A stretch of DNA of 64,000 bases from Heyndrickxia oleronia (GTDB taxonomy: Bacteria; Bacillota; Bacilli; Bacillales; Bacillaceae_C). Shown one piece after another: positions 56,178-64,000 of the stretch. The first letter of the stretch is position 1, and each line of letters begins with the position of its first letter. The translations under genes and the position numbers were made by a program. The notes beneath the pieces were generated by a model, which was not told the origin of the DNA, did no database searches, and saw only the letters and a program-made list of their open reading frames with translations. Location of the stretch: assembly GCF_017809215.1 (NCBI RefSeq), contig NZ_CP065424.1, positions 3,566,001 through 3,630,000 on the forward strand, written 5' to 3'.

Positions 56178-57845
56178 ATGAATAACAATTTCTCGGGTTT
56201 TCATCGTTCAAACAATCTAGCACAAATGGCAAAGGAAAAATATGACCTTCTCATTATTGGAGGCGGGATTACAGGTGCTGGAATTGCATTAGATGCGGTT
56301 ACACGGGGGTTAAAGGTTGCCTTAGTTGAGATGCAGGATTTTGCGGCCGGAACATCTAGCCGTTCAACTAAACTAGTACACGGAGGATTACGTTATTTAA
56401 AGCAATTTGAAATAAATGTTGTTAAGGAAGTAGGACGAGAACGTGCCATCGTGTATGAGAATGGTCCACATGTAACAACTCCTGAATGGATGCTTCTTCC
56501 ATTTCATAAAGGGGGAACTTTTGGTGCATTCACAACGTCTATCGGACTTAAATTATATGATTATTTAGCTCAAGTAAAAAAGACTGAACGTCGCAAAATG
56601 CTATCTGCTGAACAAACGCTTAGGAAAGAACCTCTTATAAAAAAAGAAGGACTAAAAGGTGGCGGTTATTACGTCGAATACCGTACAGATGATGCAAGAT
56701 TAACCATTGAAGTGATGAAGGCAGCTGTAGAAAACGGGGCTAACGTTGTAAATTATACAAAAGCGGAACAATTTCTCTATGATGAAAATAAAAAAATCAA
56801 CGGTGCTATCGTCCGAGATCTGCTAACGAATGAAAAGTTTGAAATTCATGCTGAAAAATTTGTCAATGCTGCGGGACCATGGGTCGATCAAGTAAGAGGC
56901 AACGATTATTCTAAAAATAATAAGCAGCTTCGCTTAACGAAAGGAATTCATCTAGTTTTTGATCAGTCTGTGTTCCCTTTACATCAAGCTGTTTACTTCG
57001 ATACACCGGATGGAAGAATGATCTTTGCCATTCCTCGTGATGGTAAAACATATGTTGGAACAACGGATACCTTTTATGACAAGGATACGGCACATCCTAA
57101 AATGTTATCTTCTGATCGGGATTATGTCATTGACGCAATCCACTATATTTTTCCTGACGTAAAAATTACAAAGGACGATGTGGAGTCTAGTTGGGCCGGT
57201 GTTCGACCGCTTATCTATGAACAGGGAAAGGATCCTTCAGAAATTTCAAGAAAAGATGAAATATGGGAGGCAGATAGTGGCTTAATTACTATAGCTGGTG
57301 GTAAATTAACCGGTTATCGAAAGATGGCAGAAAATGTGCTTGATCTCGTTTGTAAAGAATTATCTGAAACACAACAAAGGACTTTTAAGCCGTGTCAAAC
57401 CATCCATTTTCCTATATCAGGAGGAGACTTCGGTGGCTCTGAAAAATATGAATCCTTTATAAATAATAAGTCAAAAGAAGCCATTCAATACGGTTTAACT
57501 ACAGAAGAGGGCCTTATTCTCGCCAGCAAATATGGTACAAATATTGATTTCTTATTCCAATATGCTAAGGAATGTACAGAGCAAGAAGAAAATCAATTAA
57601 CCCCTTTTGTATACGCACAACTCATGTATGCAATTGAACACGAAATGGTCTTAAAGCCCGTTGATTTCTTTATCCGACGAACAGGAGCTGTCTTCTTCAA
57701 TATTCATTGGGCAAAGGAATGGAAGGAACCAATCATCTCTAAAATGGAAGAAATGTTTGGTTGGACCTCTGAGCAAACAAATGAATACACAGCAGAATTA
57801 GAAAAAGAGATTAGAGATGCTGTTGTTCCAATTGATATCCAATAG
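56178..57845 (+). CDS. glpD: Aerobic glycerol-3-phosphate dehydrogenase GlpD
   Basis: A 555-residue FAD enzyme. The dinucleotide motif [18 protein letters not shown] is near residue 22; [17 protein letters not shown] and [10 protein letters not shown] follow, and the C-terminal DAO domain is complete. It oxidises glycerol-3-phosphate to dihydroxyacetone phosphate at the membrane. ATG 56178 has GAGGAG 9 nt upstream; an ATG at 56157 lacks one. Expression depends on GlpP readthrough of the leader. Confidence 0.95.
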   Translation: MNNNFSGFHRSNNLAQMAKEKYDLLIIGGGITGAGIALDAVTRGLKVALVEMQDFAAGTSSRSTKLVHGGLRYLKQFEINVVKEVGRERAIVYENGPHVTTPEWMLLPFHKGGTFGAFTTSIGLKLYDYLAQVKKTERRKMLSAEQTLRKEPLIKKEGLKGGGYYVEYRTDDARLTIEVMKAAVENGANVVNYTKAEQFLYDENKKINGAIVRDLLTNEKFEIHAEKFVNAAGPWVDQVRGNDYSKNNKQLRLTKGIHLVFDQSVFPLHQAVYFDTPDGRMIFAIPRDGKTYVGTTDTFYDKDTAHPKMLSSDRDYVIDAIHYIFPDVKITKDDVESSWAGVRPLIYEQGKDPSEISRKDEIWEADSGLITIAGGKLTGYRKMAENVLDLVCKELSETQQRTFKPCQTIHFPISGGDFGGSEKYESFINNKSKEAIQYGLTTEEGLILASKYGTNIDFLFQYAKECTEQEENQLTPFVYAQLMYAIEHEMVLKPVDFFIRRTGAVFFNIHWAKEWKEPIISKMEEMFGWTSEQTNEYTAELEKEIRDAVVPIDIQ

Positions 57846-57937
57846 TTTTTATCATTCTTACTCTTGCTATTTCTAGTAGATTTATCTTAATCTGAAATTA
57901 AGACTAACAGCATTCCAATGATAAAGGTGGAAAATAA

Positions 57938-58867
57938 ATGGTGAGAACGTATGATTGGCTTACAATGGATGATCAAGTTGAAGTGTATGTAAGAAATTGG
58001 ACGATTGCGGATAAACAGCCATTAGCCATCGTTCAGCTGTCCCATGGGATGGCTGAGCATATTGAGAGATATGATTCATTTGCAAACTTTCTCCTGCAAG
58101 AAGGAATCTTTGTATATGGAAATGACCATCGTGGTCATGGACATACAGGAGAAAGGGCCGGTTTGCACGGATTCTTTGCTGAAGAAAATGGCTTTGACCG
58201 GGTAGTTACTGATCTTTATGAAGTCAATCAATTCATCCAAGCTAAATATCCAAATGTGCCAATTTTTTTATTAGGACATAGCATGGGATCATTTATTGCT
58301 AGAAGATATATTCAGGAATATGCTCATTCGATTCAAGGGGTGATCATCTCAGGGACGGGAGGAAATCCAGGCATTGCAGGTAAGATCGGAAAACAAATTG
58401 CAAAACGAGAAATACGAAAGTACGGACTGAAAAAACCAAGCACTGTCCTCAATCGTTTATCGTTTGGGGCATATAATCGTGGAATTGATGATCCGCAAAC
58501 AGAATTTGACTGGCTTTCAAATGATCCGAAAGAAGTAGAGAAATATTTAAATGACCCTTATTGTGGATTTATTTGTAGTTCTGGATTTTTTTACGATTTA
58601 TTCACTGGATTAGAAAAGATTCACCACCAACCATTTATCCAACAAATTCCAAAAGAATTGCCTATCCTTATTTTCAGCGGGGACCATGATCCAGTCGGTG
58701 GACATACGAAAGGTGTAAAAAAGGTCATTCAACAATACACGCAGAATGGTTTAAGGAATCTTGAATACCAATTTTTTAAAGATGGGCGCCATGAGATGTT
58801 GAATGAAATAAATAAAGATGAGGTCTACCAGATTATACTTAACTGGATTAATAACCACATCAAATAA
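57938..58867 (+). CDS. Alpha/beta hydrolase, lysophospholipase/monoacylglycerol lipase type
   Basis: A 309-residue serine hydrolase with the oxyanion segment LSHGMAEH, NDHRGHGHTG, the nucleophile elbow GHSMGSF (near residue 113), the acid in FSGDHDPVGG and the histidine in DGRHEMLNE. It matches YtpA/monoacylglycerol lipase-like enzymes that release glycerol or glycerophospho compounds from lipids. Standing beside glpT and glpD, it could feed glycerol-3-phosphate metabolism, but it has its own ribosome site and a gap of 92 nt. Confidence 0.88.
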   Translation: MVRTYDWLTMDDQVEVYVRNWTIADKQPLAIVQLSHGMAEHIERYDSFANFLLQEGIFVYGNDHRGHGHTGERAGLHGFFAEENGFDRVVTDLYEVNQFIQAKYPNVPIFLLGHSMGSFIARRYIQEYAHSIQGVIISGTGGNPGIAGKIGKQIAKREIRKYGLKKPSTVLNRLSFGAYNRGIDDPQTEFDWLSNDPKEVEKYLNDPYCGFICSSGFFYDLFTGLEKIHHQPFIQQIPKELPILIFSGDHDPVGGHTKGVKKVIQQYTQNGLRNLEYQFFKDGRHEMLNEINKDEVYQIILNWINNHIK

Positions 58868-58905
58868 AGAAGTGAACACTTACGTGTTCACTTCTTTATT
58901 ATTGG
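58863..58905 (+). terminator. Rho-independent terminator
   Basis: A perfect 17-bp stem begins AATAAAGAAGTGAACAC, with a TTAC loop, overlapping the hydrolase stop codon. Confidence 0.85.
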
Positions 58906-58908
58906 CTG

Positions 58909-58990
58909 TCTTTATGGAGTTTGCAGCTCCTGAGTTAAAACTTTGCTTCAATAGCAACTATTTTTGAGAGTTTTGAAAAAAGAGCCTTCT
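58909..58990. repeat. Dispersed intergenic repeat, reversed copy 5
   Basis: Read on the minus strand it gives AAGGCTCTTTTTTCAAA, then AATAGTTGCTA, AGTTTTAACTCAGGAGC and TGCAAACTCCATAAAG, the same order as copies 1, 3 and 4. Confidence 0.5.
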
Positions 58991-59015
58991 TAGCACAAAG
59001 CCACTCCCCTCCTAT

Positions 59016-59510
59016 TCACTTTAGAAGCTTTTGATATCGACTGTGGTCTTTTGATACTCCAAGAAGCTCAAAGCCCATTTTTTGATAAAATTGATTAAGC
59101 TTCTCATTCCCTGCCACACAATCTAGCCTAAAATATGTTTTATCTGTTTGATACTCAGTCTCGATCCAATGAATCATTTCTTTGCCGACACCATTTTTCA
59201 TATAACTTGGTTTCACAGCTAATCGATGCAAGTATATTGCATCTTTTGAGTCTTCCTCCCAGATATATTGATCCCATTCATTTTGCTCTATATAAAGGGT
59301 AAAAGTCGCTATTATTTCCTCTTGGTGGTACACTACATAAGTCAAATTCTGACCAATACAATGAAGAATTTCTTGATTTTCTCCTCCGTCTAATAAATAT
59401 TGCCACTGATTAATCCCCTGATCCTTAATCCATTGTGCAGTTTCTTGTAATAACTGAATAATAGCTTGTCCTTCTTCTTCTCTAGCAAGTCTAATTTGGA
59501 ATTTCCCCAT
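59016..59510 (-). CDS. GNAT family N-acetyltransferase
   Basis: A 164-residue acetyltransferase with the acetyl-CoA motif A around LAVKPSYMKNGVGKEMIHWIE and motif B NQFYQKMGFELLG. The acceptor cannot be inferred. AAGGAG precedes the ATG by about 9 nt. Monocistronic; its neighbours are unrelated. Confidence 0.9.
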   Translation of the reverse strand: MGKFQIRLAREEEGQAIIQLLQETAQWIKDQGINQWQYLLDGGENQEILHCIGQNLTYVVYHQEEIIATFTLYIEQNEWDQYIWEEDSKDAIYLHRLAVKPSYMKNGVGKEMIHWIETEYQTDKTYFRLDCVAGNEKLNQFYQKMGFELLGVSKDHSRYQKLLK

Positions 59511-59654
59511 GATATAAACTCCTTATATTTTTGTTTGTAATCAATTATAACCATAAAATATTCAATATTTATACAATAAATAGGATTCTTTTTATTCATT
59601 AAAATGGTATAGTAAAATTGTATAATTCTAAAATTTCTTTTCACGGAGGTGAAC

Positions 59655-59672
59655 CCTTCACATTAGTGAAGG
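59655..59672 (+). promoter_or_regulatory. Hairpin covering the ribosome site of the CNNM-type gene
   Basis: CCTTCAC and GTGAAGG form a 7-bp stem with an ATTA loop; the 3' arm contains the GAAGGA ribosome site (59668-59673) of the TTG start at 59679. A separate GGAGG lies just upstream (59645-59649). Confidence 0.5.
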
Positions 59673-59678
59673 AACTAA

Positions 59679-61019
59679 TTGGACATAGTAAATATAATTG
59701 TTTTGGTGATTTTAATTGCGTTAACTGCATTTTTTGTTGCGGCAGAATTTGCAGTAGTAAAAGTGAGAACAACAAGAATTGATCAGCTCATTCAAGATGG
59801 AAATAAAATGGCCCTATCGGCGAAGAAAATAATTAGCCACTTAGATGAGTATTTATCAGCTTGTCAGCTCGGTATAACAGTTACCGCTCTTGGAATTGGA
59901 TGGTTAGGAGAACCCGCTGTTGGGGAGTTATTTAAGAAATTATTTCATCAATGGAACATGTCGGACTCAACCTCACATTTGGTCTCTGTGATTGTAACAT
60001 TTCTTGTTATTACATTTTTACATGTCGTTATTGGAGAACTCGCTCCAAAGACGTTCGCAATACAAAAAGCTGAAACTATTACATTACTGATCTCAAAACC
60101 ATTGATTTGGTTTTACAAAATACTTTTCCCATTCATATGGGCGTTAAATGGTTCTGCACGTTTTATAACAGGGCTATTCGGATTAAAACCAGCATCTGAA
60201 CATGAACAAGCACACTCAGAAGAGGAGCTTCGCCTTATTTTATCAGAAAGCTATCGAAATGGTGAAATCAATCAGTCTGAGTACAAATATGTTAACAATA
60301 TTTTTGAGTTTGATGAGAGAATTGCAAAAGAAATAATGGTGCCTCGTCCTGAGATCGCATGTATATCAATTGATGCATCGATTAAAGAGGTACTTGAAAT
60401 AGTAAATCATGAAAGATACACACGTTATCCTGTAATGGATGGCGATAAAGATAATATGATTGGTGTCATTAATATAAAAGAAATAATGACGGCTTGGATT
60501 AATAAGGAATTAAGCTCAGAAAATATGTCAATTGAACGATTTGTAAAACCAGTGATCCGAGTCATTGAAAGTATTCCTATCCATGAATTACTCGTTAAAT
60601 TACAGAAAGAACGAACACATCTAGCTATTTTAATTGATGAATATGGGGGTACTGCAGGGTTAGTGACCATTGAAGATATTCTCGAGGAGATCGTAGGGGA
60701 AATTCGGGATGAATTTGACTCAGATGAAATATCAGAAGTAAGAAAGATTTCTAATGGTCATTATCTCTTTGACGCAAAGGTTTTGATTACTGAAGTGAAT
60801 GATTTACTAGGCACCCATCTGAATGAGGAAGATGTGGATACGATTGGTGGCTGGATTCTTACCCAGAAATATAATGTAAAGAAAAATGATTTTATTGAAG
60901 AAGATGGGTATTGTTTTAAAGTTAAGGAGATTGAGGACCAGCATATCTCCTATATTGAAGTAACAAAATTAAAGGCAAAACCAGACACGGACTTTTTGAC
61001 AGATTCAATTGCAAATTAA
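59679..61019 (+). CDS. CNNM/CorC-type hemolysin-family transporter with CBS domains
   Basis: A 446-residue protein: an N-terminal DUF21 membrane domain of about four helices ([39 protein letters not shown]), two CBS domains (about residues 215-335) and a C-terminal CorC_HlyC domain ending near HISYIEVTK. Relatives (YhdP, YugS, MpfA, CNNM) move or sense Mg2+ or Co2+. Only TTG 59679 can start it because a stop codon precedes it directly. The ribosome site lies within a hairpin, suggesting translational control. Confidence 0.9.
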   Translation: MDIVNIIVLVILIALTAFFVAAEFAVVKVRTTRIDQLIQDGNKMALSAKKIISHLDEYLSACQLGITVTALGIGWLGEPAVGELFKKLFHQWNMSDSTSHLVSVIVTFLVITFLHVVIGELAPKTFAIQKAETITLLISKPLIWFYKILFPFIWALNGSARFITGLFGLKPASEHEQAHSEEELRLILSESYRNGEINQSEYKYVNNIFEFDERIAKEIMVPRPEIACISIDASIKEVLEIVNHERYTRYPVMDGDKDNMIGVINIKEIMTAWINKELSSENMSIERFVKPVIRVIESIPIHELLVKLQKERTHLAILIDEYGGTAGLVTIEDILEEIVGEIRDEFDSDEISEVRKISNGHYLFDAKVLITEVNDLLGTHLNEEDVDTIGGWILTQKYNVKKNDFIEEDGYCFKVKEIEDQHISYIEVTKLKAKPDTDFLTDSIAN

Positions 61020-61027
61020 TAAAAGCT

Positions 61028-61060
61028 CGGGACTGTTTATTAAACAGTCCCGGTTTTTTT
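61028..61060 (+). terminator. Rho-independent terminator
   Basis: Perfect 12-bp stem CGGGACTGTTTA/TAAACAGTCCCG followed by G and T7. Lies at the convergent junction with the PCYCGC lipoprotein gene. Confidence 0.9.
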
Positions 61061-61547
61061 ATGCTTCAGGCATTGGTGTAGGCGTTGGTTTAGCATATCC
61101 TTCCTTATATTTTTCATCAATTTCTTTTCGAATGTCTAACATCGATTTTCCTTTTTGGTATTCAACCATTGATTCAGCAGCAATTTCTAAGCATACATCA
61201 CAGTTCACACCATGTTCATCCCATACGATTGCACCATTTTGTTTATTCTCCTGAATAAAACAATCATAGTTATTCTCATGTCCCATTTCTCCACAGCCAC
61301 AATAACAAGGCATATGTTCTAGCAATTCTTGATGTGAGGCAGCAGCTTGATAAATCGTTTGAATTGTTTCAGAGCTATTATCAAGAAAACTAGGTAAAAT
61401 AGCGGCGCTTGCTGTTTCCTCCACTGGCATTGTGTGGCTAACCTCTTTTTCCTTTGGTTCTTTACTCTCATCACCAGAATTAGAACATGCTGAAATGATG
61501 AACATAACTACGATCAGTGGAATAATTAAGACTCTTTTCTTAAACAT
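61059..61547 (-). CDS. PCYCGC-motif lipoprotein
   Basis: A 162-residue lipoprotein. The signal ends in the lipobox ISAC (Cys near residue 21). The core has PCYCGCGEMGH followed by NNYDCFI and CDVCLEIA: six cysteines in a conserved pattern that defines the PCYCGC family. Metal or redox binding is suspected, but the role is unknown. It ends in a proline/threonine-rich PTPTPMPEA tail. Confidence 0.9.
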   Translation of the reverse strand: MFKKRVLIIPLIVVMFIISACSNSGDESKEPKEKEVSHTMPVEETASAAILPSFLDNSSETIQTIYQAAASHQELLEHMPCYCGCGEMGHENNYDCFIQENKQNGAIVWDEHGVNCDVCLEIAAESMVEYQKGKSMLDIRKEIDEKYKEGYAKPTPTPMPEA

Positions 61548-61674
61548 TTATTTCCATCCTTTCAAGGATAATCTTTCCTTTTATTTTAGAAACAATTATA
61601 GAAACAAACAAGTTCTCTCCTATGAATGACATAAAATCATCACAACTTGCTTTTTCCAAGGCTGTTGTCGTATC

Positions 61675-61851
61675 GTTTGTTGCTTTTGTAAAAGCCGAAC
61701 TGCCGGCTTTTACTCCCAATAAAGGATTCTAGAGGTTCTGATGGAGATTGCAGCTCTTTCTCAGTAAAATGATGGGTGCAGCGATCCTCAGTTGATATTT
61801 AATAGTTATCACTTAACTTAAATCCAACAATGTTTGAGAAAAGAGCCTTTT
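61675..61851. repeat. Dispersed intergenic repeat, reversed copy 6 (longest)
   Basis: Read on the minus strand: AAAAGGCTCTTTTCTCAAAC, ATTGTTGGATTTAAGTT, AACTATTAAATATCAACTG, CATTTTACTGAGAAAGAGC, TGCAATCTCCATCAGAACC, AATCCTTTATTGGGAG and TTTTACAAAAGCAACAAAC. It is about 177 bp and includes an extra GCCG/CGGC hairpin near its end. It fills part of the 61548-61985 gap; the rest shows no gene. Confidence 0.6.
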
Positions 61852-61985
61852 CCAAAAGTTTATACGAAGCTGAAAAAGAGGATATTCATGAACCTTTATA
61901 TAGTAACCTTTGCAGCAAGGATCTTATTAAACACCAAAAACACTAAACATTTTTACGCAATTATGATAAAATACAAGTAATTAAA

Positions 61986-62068
61986 TATGCGGCGATGGAG
62001 TTCGCCCTTAAGTGCTTAAAGCTAATGACTCCTACCCTATTTAGGGTAGGAGTCTAATTTTTTTTAGG
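61986..62068 (+). ncRNA. Fluoride riboswitch (crcB motif) with terminator
   Basis: The aptamer reads GGCGATGGAGTTCGCC, then a linker and GCTAATGACTCCTACC, the conserved fluoride-binding core. It runs into a terminator stem GACTCCTACCC/GGGTAGGAGTC with a T8 tract (62027-62066). Fluoride binding should prevent termination and allow expression of the two crcB genes that follow. The match to the crcB motif is nearly complete. Confidence 0.95.
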
Positions 62069-62188
62069 CAAAAATCATTCCTTTTATCGTATAAACTGGA
62101 ATGAATGATTTATACTACGATTTCAACACTCCCTTTTCAGTGAGTATAGAAAAAAAAGAAACAAACGAATAATCTTCGAGGTGAGCAA

Positions 62189-62599
62189 ATGAGCTATTTA
62201 TTTGTAGGAATTGGAGGGATAATTGGTTCCCTTTTACGTTATTATATTGGTTTAAGTTCCGTTATATGGTGGTCCTCCCCATTCCCTATTGCAACATTAG
62301 TAATTAATTTAATTGGGTGTTTTGTCTTAGGTTGGTTTACAACCTATTTATCCAAATTAAAACTTTTTTCACCTGCCCTTTTAACTGGCTTTGGTACTGG
62401 GCTGGTAGGATCGTTTACAACTTTTTCAACCTTTAGTGTCGAGTCCGTTCAATTAATACAAAACTCACTATGGGGGTTTGCTATTCTCTATGTCCTTAGT
62501 AGTCTTTTCGGTGGATTATTTTTTTCATACTTCGGGTACCGTTTAGGAGACATATGTACAAAGAATCGATTACAAAGAGAAGGAGAAACATACAAATGA
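62189..62599 (+). CDS. crcB: Fluoride exporter CrcB/Fluc, first subunit
   Basis: A 136-residue, four-helix Fluc channel protein with GGIIGSLLRYYIG, the pore motif LVINLIGCFVLGWF and the phenylalanine-box segment GSFTTFSTFSVES. The gene follows the fluoride riboswitch and overlaps crcB2 by 4 nt, suggesting that the two form a heterodimer in opposite orientation. GAGGTGAG lies 5 nt before the ATG. Confidence 0.96.
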   Translation: MSYLFVGIGGIIGSLLRYYIGLSSVIWWSSPFPIATLVINLIGCFVLGWFTTYLSKLKLFSPALLTGFGTGLVGSFTTFSTFSVESVQLIQNSLWGFAILYVLSSLFGGLFFSYFGYRLGDICTKNRLQREGETYK

Positions 62600-62958
62600 T
62601 GGTGATTAACGCAATTGTGGTAGCATTTGGAGGCTTTTTTGGAGCCATTACCCGTTATTCGATCAGTCAGTGGATGAAAAAGAGAAAACCAACCTCATTC
62701 CCGCTAGCAACATTTATTATTAATGTAATGGGATCATTTCTACTAGGTTTCATTTATGGAACAGAAACAGGTGGTCTCCCCCTCCTTTTATTAGGAACTG
62801 GGTTTATGGGTGCTTTTACAACATTTTCAACCTTCAAGTTAGAAAATATTCAATTAATACTAAATAAAAAATGGAATACTCAAGTTATTTATTTAGTCCT
62901 TAGCTATCTTTTAGGGATAAGCCTAGCCTTTTTGGGAGTAATCATTGGGAAAATGTAA
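62596..62958 (+). CDS. crcB: Fluoride exporter CrcB/Fluc, second subunit
   Basis: A 120-residue paralogue: FGGFFGAITRYSIS, TFIINVMGSFLLGFIYG and GAFTTFSTFKLEN. ATG 62596 has AAGGAG upstream and overlaps the crcB1 stop codon (ATGA); an upstream in-frame ATG at 62554 lies inside crcB1 and is less likely. It forms the dual Fluc pair with the preceding gene. Confidence 0.95.
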   Translation: MMVINAIVVAFGGFFGAITRYSISQWMKKRKPTSFPLATFIINVMGSFLLGFIYGTETGGLPLLLLGTGFMGAFTTFSTFKLENIQLILNKKWNTQVIYLVLSYLLGISLAFLGVIIGKM

Positions 62959-63106
62959 TAAGCTAAAATTTCTCCATCATATTTTACGCTATTTAGGGCT
63001 GCTTAATAAAACTATGAGGTTACTATCTCTCGTTTTTTAGGAGCCTATTTTTTTTATAATATTACTGAATAAGTTTTGAGAGCCTAATCAATAATTAGAT
63101 CATTTT

Positions 63107-63165
63107 AGTCAACATATTGACTTTTATTTCAGAAATGGTATTCTTGTTTTGTAAACATGTTGACT
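63107..63165 (+). promoter_or_regulatory. marR promoter bracketed by two operator-like sites
   Basis: TTGACT (63117-63122), 16 nt, TATTCT (63139-63144). A perfect palindrome AGTCAACATATTGACT (63107-63122) covers the -35 box. A second site, GTAAACATGTTGACT (63151-63165), shares the half-site AGTCAACAT and lies past the -10. This is the usual layout of MarR autorepression. Confidence 0.75.
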
Positions 63166-63186
63166 TTTTTTAGAAAGGAACCACAT

Positions 63187-63780
63187 ATGAATATCAATCT
63201 TTTACTAAAAGAACTGCATTTTATGCAGCAAAGTTATGCGACATTGTTTTCCGTTGTCAATAAAGTTCAATCTCACGGTGATGAATTTCTAGAGGATTTA
63301 ACTTCTCGACAGCATATGGCTCTTATCGCCATTGCACATTTGCCCCTTGAACGTACCACTCTAATGAATATTGCTAAAAAGCTGGGTACGACAAAACAGA
63401 ATGCAAACAAGTTAATTTCAAGTCTTTCAAAAAAAGGATACATAAAAACAGTTTCAAGCAAACTAGATAAGCGAGCGATTAATATCGAAATTACACCAGA
63501 AGGGAATAAAGTATTGGTTGCATGTTCGGAAAGATCCACGTATTTTTTAGCAGAACTATTTCATGATTTTACAACGGATGAAATAGAAACTTTTTGGAAA
63601 TTATTAAAAAAGCTCTATCACTTTGATGGAGAAGAGCATGATGGTTTTGAAGAAATAGCAACGATCGAAGTTCAGGAAGAGGATACCCAAATGATCGATC
63701 GTTTTCAAAAACAAGTATTGACTGAGTTCTCCAGACGTCGGAATCGGGATGGGAAAAATGATGAATTCAACTGTAAATAA
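63187..63780 (+). CDS. MarR family regulator with acidic C-terminal extension
   Basis: A 197-residue regulator with the MarR winged helix (about residues 45-115: MNIAKKLGTTKQNANKLISSLSKKGYI and the DKRAINIEITPEG wing). About 50 residues beyond the normal end are acidic. ATG 63187 has AAAGGA 7 nt upstream. Two palindromes flank its promoter, so it probably represses itself and the genes after it; the target lies at or past the window edge. Confidence 0.87.
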   Translation: MNINLLLKELHFMQQSYATLFSVVNKVQSHGDEFLEDLTSRQHMALIAIAHLPLERTTLMNIAKKLGTTKQNANKLISSLSKKGYIKTVSSKLDKRAINIEITPEGNKVLVACSERSTYFLAELFHDFTTDEIETFWKLLKKLYHFDGEEHDGFEEIATIEVQEEDTQMIDRFQKQVLTEFSRRRNRDGKNDEFNCK

Positions 63781-64000
63781 TTTAATTGAGCAGAAAACGC
63801 TTGTTAAAAAAAAGATCAAAGAAAAATCCTATTACGTAAAACATTCAGTAAAGCATAGCATTCTATTTCTAAAGTAACTCAAAAGCTTCAAAGTAATAGG
63901 AAAACAAATCGGGCGGGAAATTATATTTCCATCCTTATTGCTCTATTTATCCTATATACAGCATGGGTCGCCTCTAGCCATTGGTTGTTTTGGCTAGGCA
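63758..64000 (+). other. Possible start of a MarR-controlled membrane protein, in two frames
   Basis: ATG 63758, with GGGATGGG 4 nt upstream inside marR, opens a 39-residue lysine-rich peptide (MMNSTVNNLIEQK...) ending at 63877. From 63859 another frame stays open to the edge and encodes a strong hydrophobic helix (NYISILIALFILYTAWVASS). The two may be one gene broken by an indel near 63860-63875, or two unrelated frames. The window ends before this can be settled. Confidence 0.3.

Noticed and set aside
59664..59790. Short cysteine-rich frame starting at a GTG inside the hairpin before the CNNM-type gene.
   Set aside because: It overlaps the first transmembrane helix codons out of frame; the cysteines are a by-product of TTT/TGC-rich sequence.
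1..64000. CRISPR array, rRNA genes, prophage or conjugative genes.
   Set aside because: No direct-repeat/spacer pattern, rRNA sequence or phage structural genes were seen; the phased arrays at 12923 and 47369 lack unique spacers of CRISPR type.

Overview
The window is chromosomal DNA of an endospore-forming, low-GC Bacillota, most likely Bacillaceae. Evidence is A+T-rich coding, strong AGGAGG-type ribosome sites, frequent TTG/GTG starts, and gene order recalling the Bacillus subtilis yha-yhe region (yhaL, yhaM, yhaN, yhaO, yhaP, yhaQ, yhaR, yhzC, yhaX, yheA, yheC, yheD, yheE). Species cannot be fixed from the sequence alone. All family names come from reading motifs and remembered relatives; no search was run.

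Left third (1-22 kb). RNA and DNA nucleases (YhaM, YhaN, YhaO) and a NatAB-like ABC exporter (YhaPQ) are followed by a TerC-type membrane protein, YhzC, an enoyl-CoA hydratase, and a divergent pair of an Rrf2 regulator and an NAD(P)-binding oxidoreductase with three matching operator-like sites. Next come YhaX, a 52-bp tandem repeat, YheA, a tandem array of four ATP-grasp spore-coat paralogues (YheC/YheD family) with YheE, then a PucR-type regulator and the shared sugar-ABC ATPase MsmX.

22-25 kb. A 79-nt tRNA-like cloverleaf lies in the 5' leader of an alpha/beta-type SASP gene, behind a sigma-G-like promoter. An IS1182-like element with a twice-frameshifted transposase sits immediately downstream. 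This leader is the most unusual feature in the window.

24-45 kb. FumC, an MFS transporter, a class A penicillin-binding protein, a soluble histidine kinase, small spore-type proteins (a YjcZ-like peptide and a Gly/Trp-rich protein), an SGNH-like protein lacking its serine, a SulP transporter and an aldehyde dehydrogenase. An oligopeptide ABC operon follows, flanked by a cytoplasmic class A beta-lactamase-like hydrolase, an M19 dipeptidase and a C26 amidotransferase, which looks like a peptide uptake and breakdown module.

45-64 kb. CorA, a LysE exporter, a NERD/zinc-ribbon protein, two VOC proteins, an AraC regulator and a NUDIX hydrolase. An ABC-2 transporter is preceded by a regulator fusing a degenerate ABC domain to LytTR, with three direct repeats at 21-bp period between them. 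A GlpP-controlled glpT/glpD regulon has two antiterminator leaders and a cre site. The window ends with a CNNM-type transporter, a PCYCGC lipoprotein, a fluoride riboswitch with two crcB genes, and a MarR regulator with paired operator-like sites.

Several intergenic gaps hold degraded copies of one dispersed repeat of about 100-180 bp.
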